From: an uncultured Bacteroidales bacterium
GTDB taxonomy: Bacteria; Bacteroidota; Bacteroidia; Bacteroidales; P3
Length of the DNA stretch: 64,000 bases
Direction of reading: 5' to 3'
NCBI GenBank assembly: GCA_900315335.1
Contig: OMYR01000046.1
Location: 21,620-85,619 of the forward strand
How positions within the stretch are numbered: the first letter of the stretch is position 1; each line of letters opens with the position of its first letter. Under the pieces are notes generated by a model. That model did not search any database. It was not told the origin of the DNA and saw only the letters and a program-made list of their open reading frames with translations. Positions 44,776 to 53,545 of this stretch are shown here, one piece after another. The position numbers were made by a program, and so were the translations under genes.

Positions 44776-45024
44776 CAATTGTGCTTATGACATATAAAAC
44801 TATTATTTCACATTCAAAACAAAGCCTCAGAAACTCTTTTTTGAATTACAAAAGAAATAATACAATTCAGTCGTAAAGTTATCAGAAGAAATTCTGAATG
44901 CACCCACTATGGTTTTGCACCAGCTTATGGTGTAAACATTGATTAATCTAAGGGTGCATAGGGTTTTGTTTCTGAGGCTTTTCCCTGAATGTGGTAGAAG
45001 AAAGATGTTTACACTTTCTTTTTG
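44776..45024 (+). ncRNA. Putative structured RNA (about 250 nt), unknown class
   Basis: A 14-bp perfect closing helix, AAAGCCTCAGAAAC (44821-44834) with GTTTCTGAGGCTTT (44968-44981), encloses 133 nt. Inside are a TCAGAA/TTCTGA hairpin capped by a GAAA tetraloop (44882-44897) and an 8-bp helix ATGCACCC (44898-44905) with GGGTGCAT (44952-44959). That helix encloses a 9-bp hairpin with one G-U pair (44914-44922 with 44928-44936). A terminator-like hairpin AAGAAAG (44998-45004) / CTTTCTT (45014-45020) with a U-run follows. I find no hallmark of RNase P RNA, tmRNA or SRP RNA. It could be a free RNA (a 6S-like rod is possible) or a leader controlling the gene at 45109. Confidence 0.6.
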
Positions 45025-45108
45025 TTTCTTTCCTTGTTGAAATTTTTGTTTTTGGTTAGGCACTTGTATTAATTAATTTATTAACCATTCTAAAAAAACA
45101 AAAAAATT

Positions 45109-45702
45109 ATGAACAAGTATGTAAAATTATTTGTGTTGTTCGCAGTGATGTTTGTATGCTGCGATGTGTTTGCTCAAAACAATTTGCAAGATGTCGTATA
45201 TCGCAAAGACGGGAGCATCTTGCGTGGAATAATTATTGAGCAAGTGCCAAACGAAAGTCTTAAAATTCAGACAACGGATGGTAATGTCTTTGTGCTTCAA
45301 ATGTCTGAGATTGAAAAAATGTCAAAAGAAGAGTCATCAATTATAAACCGTAACGCTCCACAAATGGGTTCGCTTGACGATGTGGATAGTTTGTGTTATA
45401 TGGGCAAGAGAGACGCACAGGAAAATTATACAGGAAAAGGTAGTCTTTCAGGCGTAACAACGGCTGTAACAATTTTGACTTCTCCGTTAATTGGTTTAAT
45501 TCCAGCCGCTATTGGGTCTTCAAGTGATGTGAATGATAGTAAGTTGGATTACCCAAGTCAAACCTTGTGGAAGAATAAAGATTATAGAGATTGTTATAGA
45601 AAAGAGGCGACGAAAATAAAAAGTCGTAAGGCTTGGACTGCATACGGAATTTCATCGGCAATTTGGTTGGGTCTTATAGTTATAATTAGTTCTGCGGCTT
45701 AA
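45109..45702 (+). CDS. Hypothetical exported membrane-associated protein
   Basis: A protein of 197 residues with a signal peptide (1-22, ending DVFAQ). Its N-terminal beta motif DVVYRKDGSILRGIIIEQVPNESLKIQT is split by the RG turn and recurs in many Bacteroidota exported proteins of unknown function. A glycine-rich hydrophobic stretch (about 105-130) and a C-terminal transmembrane helix (about 178-196) suggest membrane association. It is preceded by the putative structured RNA and followed by a strong terminator, so it forms a single unit. I do not recognise a function. Confidence 0.75.
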   Translation: MNKYVKLFVLFAVMFVCCDVFAQNNLQDVVYRKDGSILRGIIIEQVPNESLKIQTTDGNVFVLQMSEIEKMSKEESSIINRNAPQMGSLDDVDSLCYMGKRDAQENYTGKGSLSGVTTAVTILTSPLIGLIPAAIGSSSDVNDSKLDYPSQTLWKNKDYRDCYRKEATKIKSRKAWTAYGISSAIWLGLIVIISSAA

Positions 45703-45727
45703 CTTTTGTTAAAGTTATATTGTTTAG

Positions 45728-45770
45728 ATATATTCTTCTTGCCAAAACAAGGTGGGAAGAATATATTTTT
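45728..45770 (+). terminator. Intrinsic terminator after the hypothetical exported protein
   Basis: ATATATTCTTC (45728-45738) pairs with GAAGAATATAT (45756-45766), and the stem continues inward through TTGCC/GGTGG with wobble pairs, for about 16 bp. A U-run follows. Confidence 0.9.
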
Positions 45771-45804
45771 ATATTGTATAACAAGCAATTTTCAAAAAAA
45801 TTTG

Positions 45805-45812
45805 TAACTTTG
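45805..45812 (+). promoter_or_regulatory. -7 box of the transporter-clpX operon
   Basis: TAACTTTG lies 30 bases before the transporter start codon. No well-spaced TTTG stands upstream. Confidence 0.55.
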
Positions 45813-45841
45813 CAACCTTATTAATTGAAACAATTTTAGAG

Positions 45842-47110
45842 ATGAAGAAAAATAATTATGCTTTCAGCCTATCCATTATCGGAGTGCTGTACTTTACATT
45901 CGGATTTATCACTTGGCTTAACAATCAGCTGATACCGTTCTTGAAAACTGCTTGCCAATTGACGGACACACAAGCATATTTAGTTACATTTGCTTTCTAT
46001 ATTTCGTACTTTGTTATGGCTTTGCCATCGGCAGGTATATTGAAAAAGACAGGCTTCGCAAAAGGTATGTCGTTAGGATTATTGGTAATGGCATTAGGTT
46101 GCGTGGTGTTTATTCCTGCGGCTATGAGTAGAAACTATCTTGTATTCCTTATAGGTTTGTTTGTTCAAGGTACGGGACTTGCACTGTTGCAAACAGCGGC
46201 TAACCCTTACGTTACAATACTTGGTCCAATCGAATCGGCAACACAGAGAATGTGTATTATGGGATTGTTTAACAAAATCGCAGGTATTGTGGGTATTTAT
46301 ATTTTCTCCAAAGCATTGTTATCCAATATAGGTGCTGTTTCCGAGAGCATAAACGCTGCAACAGGTATGCAACAAGTGGCTCTTTTAGATGAATTGGCAC
46401 ATAGAATTATAACTCCGTACATCGTTATGGCTATCGGCTTAGTGCTTATCGCTCTTATGGTTTATTTGGCAAAACTGCCTGATATTAACTCAACGGACGA
46501 TGAAGAGCAATTGGAACACTCTTCTTCATCAAAGGTTCAAGACAACAAAAAATCCAAACTGCCTGCTTATCTTTGGTTGGGTGTATTGGCGTTGTTCTTC
46601 TACGAAGGAGCGGAGGTTATGGCAATAGATACATTGGTGCCGTACAGCCAGTCCATAGGCTTGCCTGACAGTATCTCGACAAAGATTGGTATGTTTGCTT
46701 TGACGGCATTGCTTGTGGGCTACATCTCAACGATAGTTCTTATACCTAAATATATCTCGCAGACGAAGGCTTTGATTTATTGTTGTGTGTTATCGTTGGC
46801 ATTTGTGGTTATCTCTCTTTTGACAAGCGGAGTGATATCGTTGGTATTCTTGATATTGCTTTCTTTCTCCAATGCTGTTATGTGGGGAGCTATATGGGCT
46901 ATGGCTATCGATAAATTAGGCAAAAACACTTCTTTTGCATCCGCTTTGTTGATTATGGCAATAGTCGGAGGAGCGTTGATACCACCTTTCTACGGCTATT
47001 TATCCGATATTTTGTCTAATAGACAAATACCATACTTGTTGTTCCTTCCTTGCTATTTGTACATACTTTGGTATGCTGCTATGGGACACAAGATAGGATT
47101 GAAGAAATAA
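45842..47110 (+). CDS. Sugar MFS transporter of the FucP/GluP family
   Basis: The 422-residue protein has 12 predicted transmembrane helices. The N-terminal FGFITWLNNQLIPFLKTAC and the motif LLQTAANPYVTILGP (with the AANPY signature) are diagnostic of the fucose/glucose/galactose:proton symporter family. A polar loop (about 218-240) separates the halves. The Glu in FYEGAEVMAIDTLVPY corresponds to the second substrate-proton region. The sugar cannot be told from sequence. It is first in a tightly spaced run with clpX, DUF4294 and NlpC/P60 genes. Confidence 0.9.
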   Translation: MKKNNYAFSLSIIGVLYFTFGFITWLNNQLIPFLKTACQLTDTQAYLVTFAFYISYFVMALPSAGILKKTGFAKGMSLGLLVMALGCVVFIPAAMSRNYLVFLIGLFVQGTGLALLQTAANPYVTILGPIESATQRMCIMGLFNKIAGIVGIYIFSKALLSNIGAVSESINAATGMQQVALLDELAHRIITPYIVMAIGLVLIALMVYLAKLPDINSTDDEEQLEHSSSSKVQDNKKSKLPAYLWLGVLALFFYEGAEVMAIDTLVPYSQSIGLPDSISTKIGMFALTALLVGYISTIVLIPKYISQTKALIYCCVLSLAFVVISLLTSGVISLVFLILLSFSNAVMWGAIWAMAIDKLGKNTSFASALLIMAIVGGALIPPFYGYLSDILSNRQIPYLLFLPCYLYILWYAAMGHKIGLKK

Positions 47111-47143
47111 TTTCTTTTGGCTTAGTAAATATTTCGTTTGACA

Positions 47144-48406
47144 ATGGCAAAACAAAATAAAAACAATAATAATCCCGAGAATATATGTGCTTTTTGCGGC
47201 AGACCGATTAGTATGCTTAACGCATACGTGCCGTCTATGTTTCAAGGCGTAGGTGTTTGCGATGATTGTTTAAGAGAAATCAACAAGGCTATGGCAAAAG
47301 AGCATAAACGCAATGATGCAACGAAAGACGAGAGTCTTGAATTGAAAACACCGCAAGAGATTTTTGATTTTCTTAACCAATATGTCATAGGACAGGAGCG
47401 TGCAAAGAAAATTCTTTCGGTGGCTGTCTATAATCATTACAAACGTTTGAACTATATTGCCAAAGGCAAGACGACTGACGATGTGGAGTTGGAAAAATCC
47501 AATATTATAATGATTGGCGAGACAGGTACAGGCAAGACATTATTAGCTCGAACTATTGCAACCTTGTTAAATGTCCCTTTCTGCATTGCTGACGCTACCA
47601 CGCTCACACAAGCAGGTTATGTCGGCGAAGATGTCGAGAATATTCTTACGCGTCTTTTGCAAAACGCCGATTATGATGTTCAAAGGGCGGAGAAAGGTAT
47701 TGTTTTTATCGATGAAATAGACAAGATAGCCCGTAAAGGCGACAATCCGTCTATAACGCGAGATGTCTCGGGAGAAGGTGTCCAACAATCGCTCTTGAAG
47801 ATATTGGAGGGGACTGTTGTCAATGTACCACCAGAAGGAGGACGAAAACACCCGGAACAAAAGTTTATCCAAGTGGATACTCGTAACATACTGTTTATTG
47901 CGGCAGGTGCATTTGACGGCATTGAACGTAATATTGCTTCTCGAATGAACTCCTATGCGATAGGTTTTATGGAATCATTGCAGCGAGATAACATCGATAC
48001 AGAAGAGTTCCTTAAATACGCTCAACCGCAAGATTTGAAATCCTTCGGACTTATACCCGAACTTATAGGACGTTTTCCTGTGCTTACGTCTTTGGATAAA
48101 TTGGACGCAAAGGCTATGAAACGTATCTTGACCGAGCCTAAGAACGCTATAACCAAGCAATATCAGAAACTCTTTGAAATGGACAATAAAGACCTGCGTT
48201 TCAATGACGATGCTTTGGACTATTTCGTTCAAACGGCATTGGATTATTCTTTGGGAGCAAGAGGTTTGAGGGGTATAATGGAGAACGTTATGAACGATTT
48301 GATGTTTTCTCTTCCAACCCAAAAAGCCAAGAAAACGATAACCATTACCAAGCAATACGCTGAGCAGATGCTTCAAGGTGCAGGCTTGGTAAAGAACAAT
48401 AAATAA
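47144..48406 (+). CDS. clpX: ATP-dependent Clp protease ATP-binding subunit ClpX
   Basis: The start is the ATG at 47144 ([13 protein letters not shown]), giving 420 residues; an upstream TTG is less likely. The N-terminal C4 zinc domain has CAFC (about 18-21) and CDDC. The AAA+ core shows Walker [12 protein letters not shown], where Glu replaces the more usual Pro or Ala, [20 protein letters not shown] split at GYVGED, Walker [10 protein letters not shown], pore-loop and RKHP segments, the IGF loop in SYAIGF that docks ClpP, and sensor-2 LGARGLR. It unfolds substrates for ClpP. clpP is not adjacent, which is unusual. Confidence 0.95.
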   Translation: MAKQNKNNNNPENICAFCGRPISMLNAYVPSMFQGVGVCDDCLREINKAMAKEHKRNDATKDESLELKTPQEIFDFLNQYVIGQERAKKILSVAVYNHYKRLNYIAKGKTTDDVELEKSNIIMIGETGTGKTLLARTIATLLNVPFCIADATTLTQAGYVGEDVENILTRLLQNADYDVQRAEKGIVFIDEIDKIARKGDNPSITRDVSGEGVQQSLLKILEGTVVNVPPEGGRKHPEQKFIQVDTRNILFIAAGAFDGIERNIASRMNSYAIGFMESLQRDNIDTEEFLKYAQPQDLKSFGLIPELIGRFPVLTSLDKLDAKAMKRILTEPKNAITKQYQKLFEMDNKDLRFNDDALDYFVQTALDYSLGARGLRGIMENVMNDLMFSLPTQKAKKTITITKQYAEQMLQGAGLVKNNK

Positions 48407-48424
48407 TTTAGAAAATTTAACGCT

Positions 48425-49012
48425 ATGAAAAGATTTTTTGTCTTGCTCGTATCTGTTCTTGCCGTCTTTGTTGCAACGGCACAGAAACAAGGTGGCATAA
48501 CTGTTTTTGGAACAATAAGCAATGGCGACACCATTCCGCTTGCATATTTAGAGCCTGTCATCGTCAAGGGCTATATATCTCCTTTGAGCGACAAAGAACA
48601 AAAGAAATATTCCAAACTTATCCGCAACGTCAAGAAAACTTATCCTATCGCCAAGCAGGCACAACAACTGTTCAGTGCATACGCTTCCATGATAGATAAG
48701 GCTCAAAACGATGCACAGATAGATAAGATTAAAAAGCAGGCTTATACAGACATTAAAAACAAGTTCAAAGACAAAAGCAAGAGCCTTAACAAAGACCAAA
48801 GCAAACTTTTAGCCAAATTAATCTATCGACAGACCGGTTATTCGTCTTACGCTTTAATCAAAACCTTTGGCGGGGGAGTAAAAGCCACAATGGCAAGTTC
48901 CACTTGCAAAGCCCTTGGAGTGGATTTGAAAGGAGAATTCAATCCATTGACAGATGAGCAAGACCGACTTGTGGAGCGTATTATTTATTGTATAGAAGCA
49001 GGCAAATTGTAG
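48425..49012 (+). CDS. DUF4294 domain protein
   Basis: A protein of 195 residues with a signal peptide (1-19). The sequence NGDTIPLAYLEPVIVKGY followed by a Lys-rich helical segment with KLIRNVKKTYPIAKQAQQL matches the Bacteroidota family DUF4294. It is exported and of unknown function. It begins 18 bp after clpX and ends nine bases before the NlpC/P60 gene, so the three are probably cotranscribed. Confidence 0.85.
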   Translation: MKRFFVLLVSVLAVFVATAQKQGGITVFGTISNGDTIPLAYLEPVIVKGYISPLSDKEQKKYSKLIRNVKKTYPIAKQAQQLFSAYASMIDKAQNDAQIDKIKKQAYTDIKNKFKDKSKSLNKDQSKLLAKLIYRQTGYSSYALIKTFGGGVKATMASSTCKALGVDLKGEFNPLTDEQDRLVERIIYCIEAGKL

Positions 49013-49021
49013 TTGTTTGTT

Positions 49022-49792
49022 ATGAACGGTTTTTGTTATCTTGGCGTTGTTCCGGTTAGAAGCAATCATCAAAGCCGTAGCGAACAAATAACGCAATTGC
49101 TCTTCGGCGATAGAGTAAAGGTATTGGAGCAGTTTTCAGGCGATAATGTCGTTGCTGACTCGTGGCTTAAAATCCAAAATATTAACGACAATTATATCGG
49201 TTGGGTGGATAAACGCAATCTTTTGCTTAGCGATACTTTGCTGCCCGAACCTAATTATATAATATCTTCCACTATTGCAAAAATCCAAATGGATAACGAT
49301 ATTATAACCATTCCTATGGCTTCAATGCTTGCGGATAAAATGTTTTCGATAGAAGGACATAAGTTTTCGCTCGTAGAAGGCAGCGTTATAGCCTATAACA
49401 AACGCAGTCCGTTGTTGATAAAAGCCATATCGTTGTTACTTTTGAATACTCCATATCAATGGGGCGGCAAAAGTATCTTCGGAATGGATTGCAGCGGCTT
49501 TGTTCAAAATGTTTTTTCTTTTGCGGCAGTAGATTTGCTGCGAGATGCATCTATGCAGGCAAGACAAGGCAAGGATGTTGCTTTTAATGATATTGCTGCC
49601 GGGGATTTGGTTTTCTTTGACAATCCACAGACCAAGAACATAAACCATGTAGGCATATATTTAGGCAATAATAAAGTTATTCATTGCAGCGGCAAGGTTC
49701 GTATAGATAATATAGATGAAAAAGGCATTAAACCGATAGGCTTTGAGGATATATATTCTCATCATCTTTGTGCAGTCAAAAGATTTTTCTAA
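49022..49792 (+). CDS. NlpC/P60 (C40) family cell-wall peptidase
   Basis: Taking the ATG at 49022 (MNGFCYLGVVPVRSN), the protein has 256 residues. Two SH3-like segments (about 1-115) precede the NlpC/P60 domain, with catalytic Cys in WGGKSIFGMDCSGFVQ, the His in NHVGIYLG and a third polar residue in VIHCSG. The layout resembles YkfC-type gamma-D-glutamyl-diamino-acid endopeptidases that recycle or trim peptidoglycan peptides. No signal peptide is visible, which fits a cytoplasmic recycling enzyme. Confidence 0.88.
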   Translation: MNGFCYLGVVPVRSNHQSRSEQITQLLFGDRVKVLEQFSGDNVVADSWLKIQNINDNYIGWVDKRNLLLSDTLLPEPNYIISSTIAKIQMDNDIITIPMASMLADKMFSIEGHKFSLVEGSVIAYNKRSPLLIKAISLLLLNTPYQWGGKSIFGMDCSGFVQNVFSFAAVDLLRDASMQARQGKDVAFNDIAAGDLVFFDNPQTKNINHVGIYLGNNKVIHCSGKVRIDNIDEKGIKPIGFEDIYSHHLCAVKRFF

Positions 49793-49860
49793 GCCTTGCT
49801 TATTCCCTTATTTCGTTTTATAACTTAGATAATTTTCTTTTTAACACATAAAATGATAAA

Positions 49861-49887
49861 AGTGCGGACTAATTCAAAGCCCGCACT
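49861..49887 (-). terminator. Hairpin, probable terminator of a lost minus-strand gene
   Basis: AGTGCGG (49861-49867) pairs with CCGCACT (49881-49887). On the minus strand it is followed by a U-rich stretch. It lies just past the stop of the barrel remnant; it might also serve the plus-strand NlpC gene. Confidence 0.6.
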
Positions 49888-49920
49888 AATGAATAAATAA
49901 ATCAAGTAAATTCGCTTTTT

Positions 49921-50100
49921 CTACCAGAAGAATGTTATTCCTACCTCCAAATTATTTTGTGAAAAGGCATCTGTTGAGCAATTTACTGGGCCGTTTATAA
50001 GATTGTAATAGTTCGCGTAATTATTAAGTTTGTATTCTTGTCCAGAAAATATTGTGAATTTACTGATGTGTGATACTGTTTGGCTGATATTCGATAAAAA
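49921..50100 (-). pseudogene. C-terminal remnant of an outer membrane beta-barrel protein
   Basis: The minus-strand frame ending at 49921 reads about 60 residues with barrel character: YKLNNYANYYNLINGPVNC, then STDAFSQNNLEVGITFFW and stop. The closing strand with terminal aromatic residues is that of an outer membrane protein. No start codon lies in this frame, and it opens inside the terminator of the upstream gene. The fragment appears to have lost its 5' part. The whole 399-bp gap otherwise holds only two hairpins. Confidence 0.5.
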
Positions 50101-50129
50101 TTTAGAGACAAAACAATAATAAAAAACAT

Positions 50130-50163
50130 CACCGCAATCATAAAAAATTGACTGTGGTGATGT
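50130..50163 (-). terminator. Intrinsic terminator of the OmpA/TPR lipoprotein gene
   Basis: ACATCACC at the right arm pairs with GGTGATGT at the left (50130-50163), extended by imperfect pairs and followed on the minus strand by a U-rich run. Confidence 0.75.
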
Positions 50164-50191
50164 AAGTGTTTAATCTAAAAATTTTGATGCA

Positions 50192-52024
50192 CTAATTGTT
50201 TATGATGTTTTGGAACTCTATCTGCGATTGATAGCGCTTAAATTCCACATCGTTTTTAGCCTGGTATTTGTATGCAGGTTCCATTTCGCAAGCGGCTTTC
50301 AAGTTCTTGATTAATCCCGGAACATCGTCCAAACGTGCATAACATACAGCACGCAAATAATTAACTTCACTCGTCTGATCCACACAGCAATCCAAAGTAC
50401 GGATAGCGTTGCCTGTGTTGCCTGTCAATAATTGAATCAAAGCCAAATTGTATGTACATTTTCTGTCTTGCAATTGCTCGGATGCAGCCTCGTAATCGCC
50501 TTGTTTGATAGACACGATAGCCGAGTTTGCAGTAGCCTGCTCGCTGCCATGTTCCTTGGCAAGCTCAATATATCTTGCAGCAGCATCGGTGTCTCTCAAT
50601 GCCAATTGCAATAAAGCCAAATTGTTTTCTATCTGTCCGTTTTCAGGAGAAAGTTTATACGCTGTCTCCAAATACATCTTGGCATCGTCATACTGATTCA
50701 AATACAACGCCGTTGCACCTGCATTGTTCCAACCTTCCCATTGAGAAGGGAAACGCTCCGTTACGGCTTGGTATATCTGCAATTTAATAGCGTAGTTGTG
50801 AGATAATGATGCAGCGTACATCAATTCATCGTAAGTAAGATTATCCGGGTTGGACAAAGCCATTTTTGCCAATTCCTGATCTGTTTTCTGAACGCCCGAG
50901 AAATTAAACGCAATCTCTCCACGACGAAGTGTAGGTAAAATATCTTCTTCAATCTGGCGGAAAACAACGCTCATATTTCTGATTTCCTGCTCACGGCGGA
51001 TTTTGTCAGGTTGAGATTTAACGACATTGATAACAGTGTTTTTCTCTTGCATAGAAGAGCCTTCCACAAGTTTTAAGAAGTTATCCCAGTCCTCTCCACG
51101 AGCATTGGTCGTGATTACAACGTCTTTCTTTATGTCTTCAACATATTTGTTTATGTCCGATGCTTTTATGTTTTCGGCTTTTGCTCTTTCTCTCAACGCT
51201 TCTGAAAGCATATTATCCACAAGTTTGACAGTCGTTTCGGCACGTTTCTTGGAAAGACCTATATTGTACGATTCCTCACCTTCGGGTGAAGCCCAAGCAT
51301 TGACATAAATCTGTTTAGGTACTTGGTTGTTGATGATATAGGATTTCATATTGTTGATGCCGCGTTTTGCTTCCATTCTCTTGTTCAAAGCATTGTTCCA
51401 GTTCAAATCACTCATATTGACCGTAAAATAAATATCGGCTTTCATCAATTCATCGTTGGAAACAGTGTAGTTGGCACTTGCCATTGACATATCGCCTTTA
51501 ATATCCACACGGTTAGATGTTGAGTTTATGCCCTGTGCAATTTTAACGTTGCCAAGTTCGATAGCATCTTCATTCTCCAAAGCCTCGCTACGTGTTGCGT
51601 TGGCTTCATTGACGCTTTTAGCTTTGTAAGCCACAGGGTTAAGAGTTAAAACGGCGTTTTCCATACCCGGACGATATGCCACCGTGTCTCTATACATAAA
51701 TCTGCCGCCATTACTTTTTTCTATCGTACGACCGTTGCCATCGACTTTTTGACCTTTCAAATTCATAGGAGAAAGGATAACCTCGCCAGTTTCCCAAGTA
51801 AGCACAGGTTGAAGATAAACCACAGCTTTTTTGTTGAAATAATTTTGAGGAATATTGCCGTTGATTGTAATGATGACTTTGTCGCCCGTTGTCTCCATAG
51901 GGTTCGGAGAAATTTGATAACGAACCGTTTGATGCTTTTTCTGCATGGTTTTAAGCGAAGAAGAACAAGAAGAGAATCCGAATATCACTCCTGCCAACAA
52001 AACGCCTGCAAGTAATCTTTTCAT
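50192..52024 (-). CDS. Lipoprotein with OmpA-like and TPR domains
   Basis: The protein of 610 residues has a lipoprotein signal (lipobox FSSC, Cys20) and a beta-rich N-terminal domain (about 30-200). A region with VNAWASPEGEESYNIGLSKKRAE (split at GEE) follows, matching the peptidoglycan-binding loop of OmpA-like domains. A C-terminal series of about five tetratricopeptide-like repeats (about 385-600) completes it. This combination suggests an outer membrane lipoprotein that touches peptidoglycan and recruits partners through the TPR part. I recognise no named orthologue. A TAACTTTG box lies upstream at 52083-52090. Confidence 0.82.
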   Translation of the reverse strand: MKRLLAGVLLAGVIFGFSSCSSSLKTMQKKHQTVRYQISPNPMETTGDKVIITINGNIPQNYFNKKAVVYLQPVLTWETGEVILSPMNLKGQKVDGNGRTIEKSNGGRFMYRDTVAYRPGMENAVLTLNPVAYKAKSVNEANATRSEALENEDAIELGNVKIAQGINSTSNRVDIKGDMSMASANYTVSNDELMKADIYFTVNMSDLNWNNALNKRMEAKRGINNMKSYIINNQVPKQIYVNAWASPEGEESYNIGLSKKRAETTVKLVDNMLSEALRERAKAENIKASDINKYVEDIKKDVVITTNARGEDWDNFLKLVEGSSMQEKNTVINVVKSQPDKIRREQEIRNMSVVFRQIEEDILPTLRRGEIAFNFSGVQKTDQELAKMALSNPDNLTYDELMYAASLSHNYAIKLQIYQAVTERFPSQWEGWNNAGATALYLNQYDDAKMYLETAYKLSPENGQIENNLALLQLALRDTDAAARYIELAKEHGSEQATANSAIVSIKQGDYEAASEQLQDRKCTYNLALIQLLTGNTGNAIRTLDCCVDQTSEVNYLRAVCYARLDDVPGLIKNLKAACEMEPAYKYQAKNDVEFKRYQSQIEFQNIINN

Positions 52025-52082
52025 CTTATTATTATGTTTTTTTAGTTATTATCTTATTAATAAGCCCACTTAAAATAATCGG

Positions 52083-52090
52083 CAAAGTTA
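52083..52090 (-). promoter_or_regulatory. -7 box upstream of the OmpA/TPR lipoprotein gene
   Basis: Minus-strand TAACTTTG lies 59 bases upstream of the start codon. No clear TTTG partner is seen. Confidence 0.5.
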
Positions 52091-52240
52091 CGATAAAAAT
52101 TTTTAATCTTTTACTTATTCATTTTATTTTTTATGTTTTTCGTCTTTTTTTGTATTCCTTTTACTAATATCGCAAACTTTTTAGACGAATATCAACGATA
52201 AAACAACGACAATAAAAGACGATAAAATAAATACGGCAAT

Positions 52241-52324
52241 CAATAATCTCGGCTGATAAATCAATAATTTCAATATACGATGTAATAATCTCTAAATGGC
52301 AACTAATAATTTTTAATAAATGAT
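52241..52324. repeat. Variant 21-bp-period array (4 units)
   Basis: Units start at 52241, 52262, 52283 and 52304, each beginning CAATAATCTCG, CAATAATTTCA, TAATAATCTCT or TAATAATTTTT and followed by unrelated decamers. The period is exactly 21 although the sequence is unlike the main family. A short 15-bp duplication (AGCAATGAAAATCTA / AGCAAAGAAAATTTG) lies just after it. Nothing else is seen in the 447-bp gap apart from the promoter box and a terminator. Confidence 0.72.
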
Positions 52325-52402
52325 TTAACGAACGTTAAATGTTTGGCAGAAACATGATAGCCTGAGCAATGAAAATCTAAGCAAAGAAAATTTGAGCGGT
52401 GT

Positions 52403-52436
52403 ATAAAAACAAAACGGGATAAATTAATATCCCGTT
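52403..52436 (-). terminator. Intrinsic terminator of the DUF362 gene
   Basis: AACGGGATA (52413-52421) pairs perfectly with TATCCCGTT (52428-52436). On the minus strand the stem is followed by TTGTTTTTATAC. Confidence 0.88.
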
Positions 52437-52471
52437 ACCAATAATAGTCTTACAACGGCTATTTGAACTTT

Positions 52472-53425
52472 TTAATGCTTCTTATCTATATCGATAAGAG
52501 TGTATTTCTTTGTTCCCAAGCCAAGTTTTTCGGCGTAATCCACCGTATGTGTGCCGTGCATCTGTTTGATACGGCTTATTAACGGTTTTGCAGTGTCGCC
52601 TTTGGCATCTTTATGCTTGAAAACAATCTCTAAACAAGCTTCGTCCAATGCAACAGGGTCTAATGAAGCCAATATACCAACGTCCTTTAATTCAGGTTTT
52701 GCCGGGTTGCCGTTACAATCACAGTCAATGGACATATTGTTCATAACGTTGATATAAACTATGTTTTGTTTGCCGTCTTTGACGAAATAATCATGAACGC
52801 CTTGTGCCGAAGCAGCCATTGACTCCAAAAAAGAATCTTGGTTGTTGTTGCCCCAAGGATTTGTCTCGCTCTTGCCGGCTGAATGAATGTATGCCTTGCC
52901 GGCAGAAGAAGCCACGCCTATGGATTGATTTTTCAATACGCCACCGAAACCGCCCATTTGATGACCTTTGAAATGTGCAAGGTTAATCATAAAGTCGTAG
53001 TTTTTAAGATGTGAGCCGACGATGTCGTATTTAATCCATTTAGTGTCTTGAACAGGTATGTGGATAGTGTCCTCTGCGTCCATAATATCCACTTTTGCTA
53101 TCTTGTCGTAACCACGCTCCTCAATGGCTTTCAAATGGTCTTTCGTCGTTGCACGATTGCCTCCGTAAGCAGTGTTGCACTCTACCAATGTGCCGTTAGT
53201 TTCCTTTACCAAGCCTTTAATAAGTTCGGGGCTGAGATGATTGGATTTTGAAGACTCTCCCGTAGAAATCTTTATGGCCACATTACCTTTCGGCTCAACG
53301 CCCAATGCTTTAAAAGCCTTTACCAATCCTTCCGCACTTATGTCCTTGGTAAAATAAACCTTGCTTTGAGAAAAAGCCATACCGCAAAAACATAAGCCGA
53401 CCAATAAAACAACTATCTTTTTCAT
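52472..53425 (-). CDS. Exported DUF362 domain protein
   Basis: This 317-residue protein has a signal peptide (1-19). The mature part matches DUF362: VAIKISTGESSKSNHLSPELIKGLV (split), YGGNRATTKDH, MINLAHFKGHQMGGFGGVLKNQSIG, and DVGILASLDPVALDEACLE. The family is often fused to ferredoxin domains in anaerobes, but no ferredoxin cysteines are present here. The function is unknown; the conserved His, Lys and Gly-rich loop suggest a cofactor or metal site. It stands alone with its own terminator. Confidence 0.87.
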   Translation of the reverse strand: MKKIVVLLVGLCFCGMAFSQSKVYFTKDISAEGLVKAFKALGVEPKGNVAIKISTGESSKSNHLSPELIKGLVKETNGTLVECNTAYGGNRATTKDHLKAIEERGYDKIAKVDIMDAEDTIHIPVQDTKWIKYDIVGSHLKNYDFMINLAHFKGHQMGGFGGVLKNQSIGVASSAGKAYIHSAGKSETNPWGNNNQDSFLESMAASAQGVHDYFVKDGKQNIVYINVMNNMSIDCDCNGNPAKPELKDVGILASLDPVALDEACLEIVFKHKDAKGDTAKPLISRIKQMHGTHTVDYAEKLGLGTKKYTLIDIDKKH

Positions 53426-53545
53426 ATCATTAAGTTTTTTTGTTTTTTATTTTCCCTTGTTTTGTCTGTTATTTTCAAAATAGCACCCTTATATAATGCA
53501 TCATTCAAAATATTATTATGTAAAGAGACTGATGTTTATACTTGT

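Noticed and set aside
44776..45024. RNase P RNA, tmRNA or SRP RNA
   Set aside because: No GAGGAAAGUCC core, no tRNA-like acceptor with a T-arm, and no SRP GGAAGCAGCC-type apical loop was found. A divergent 6S RNA is not excluded.
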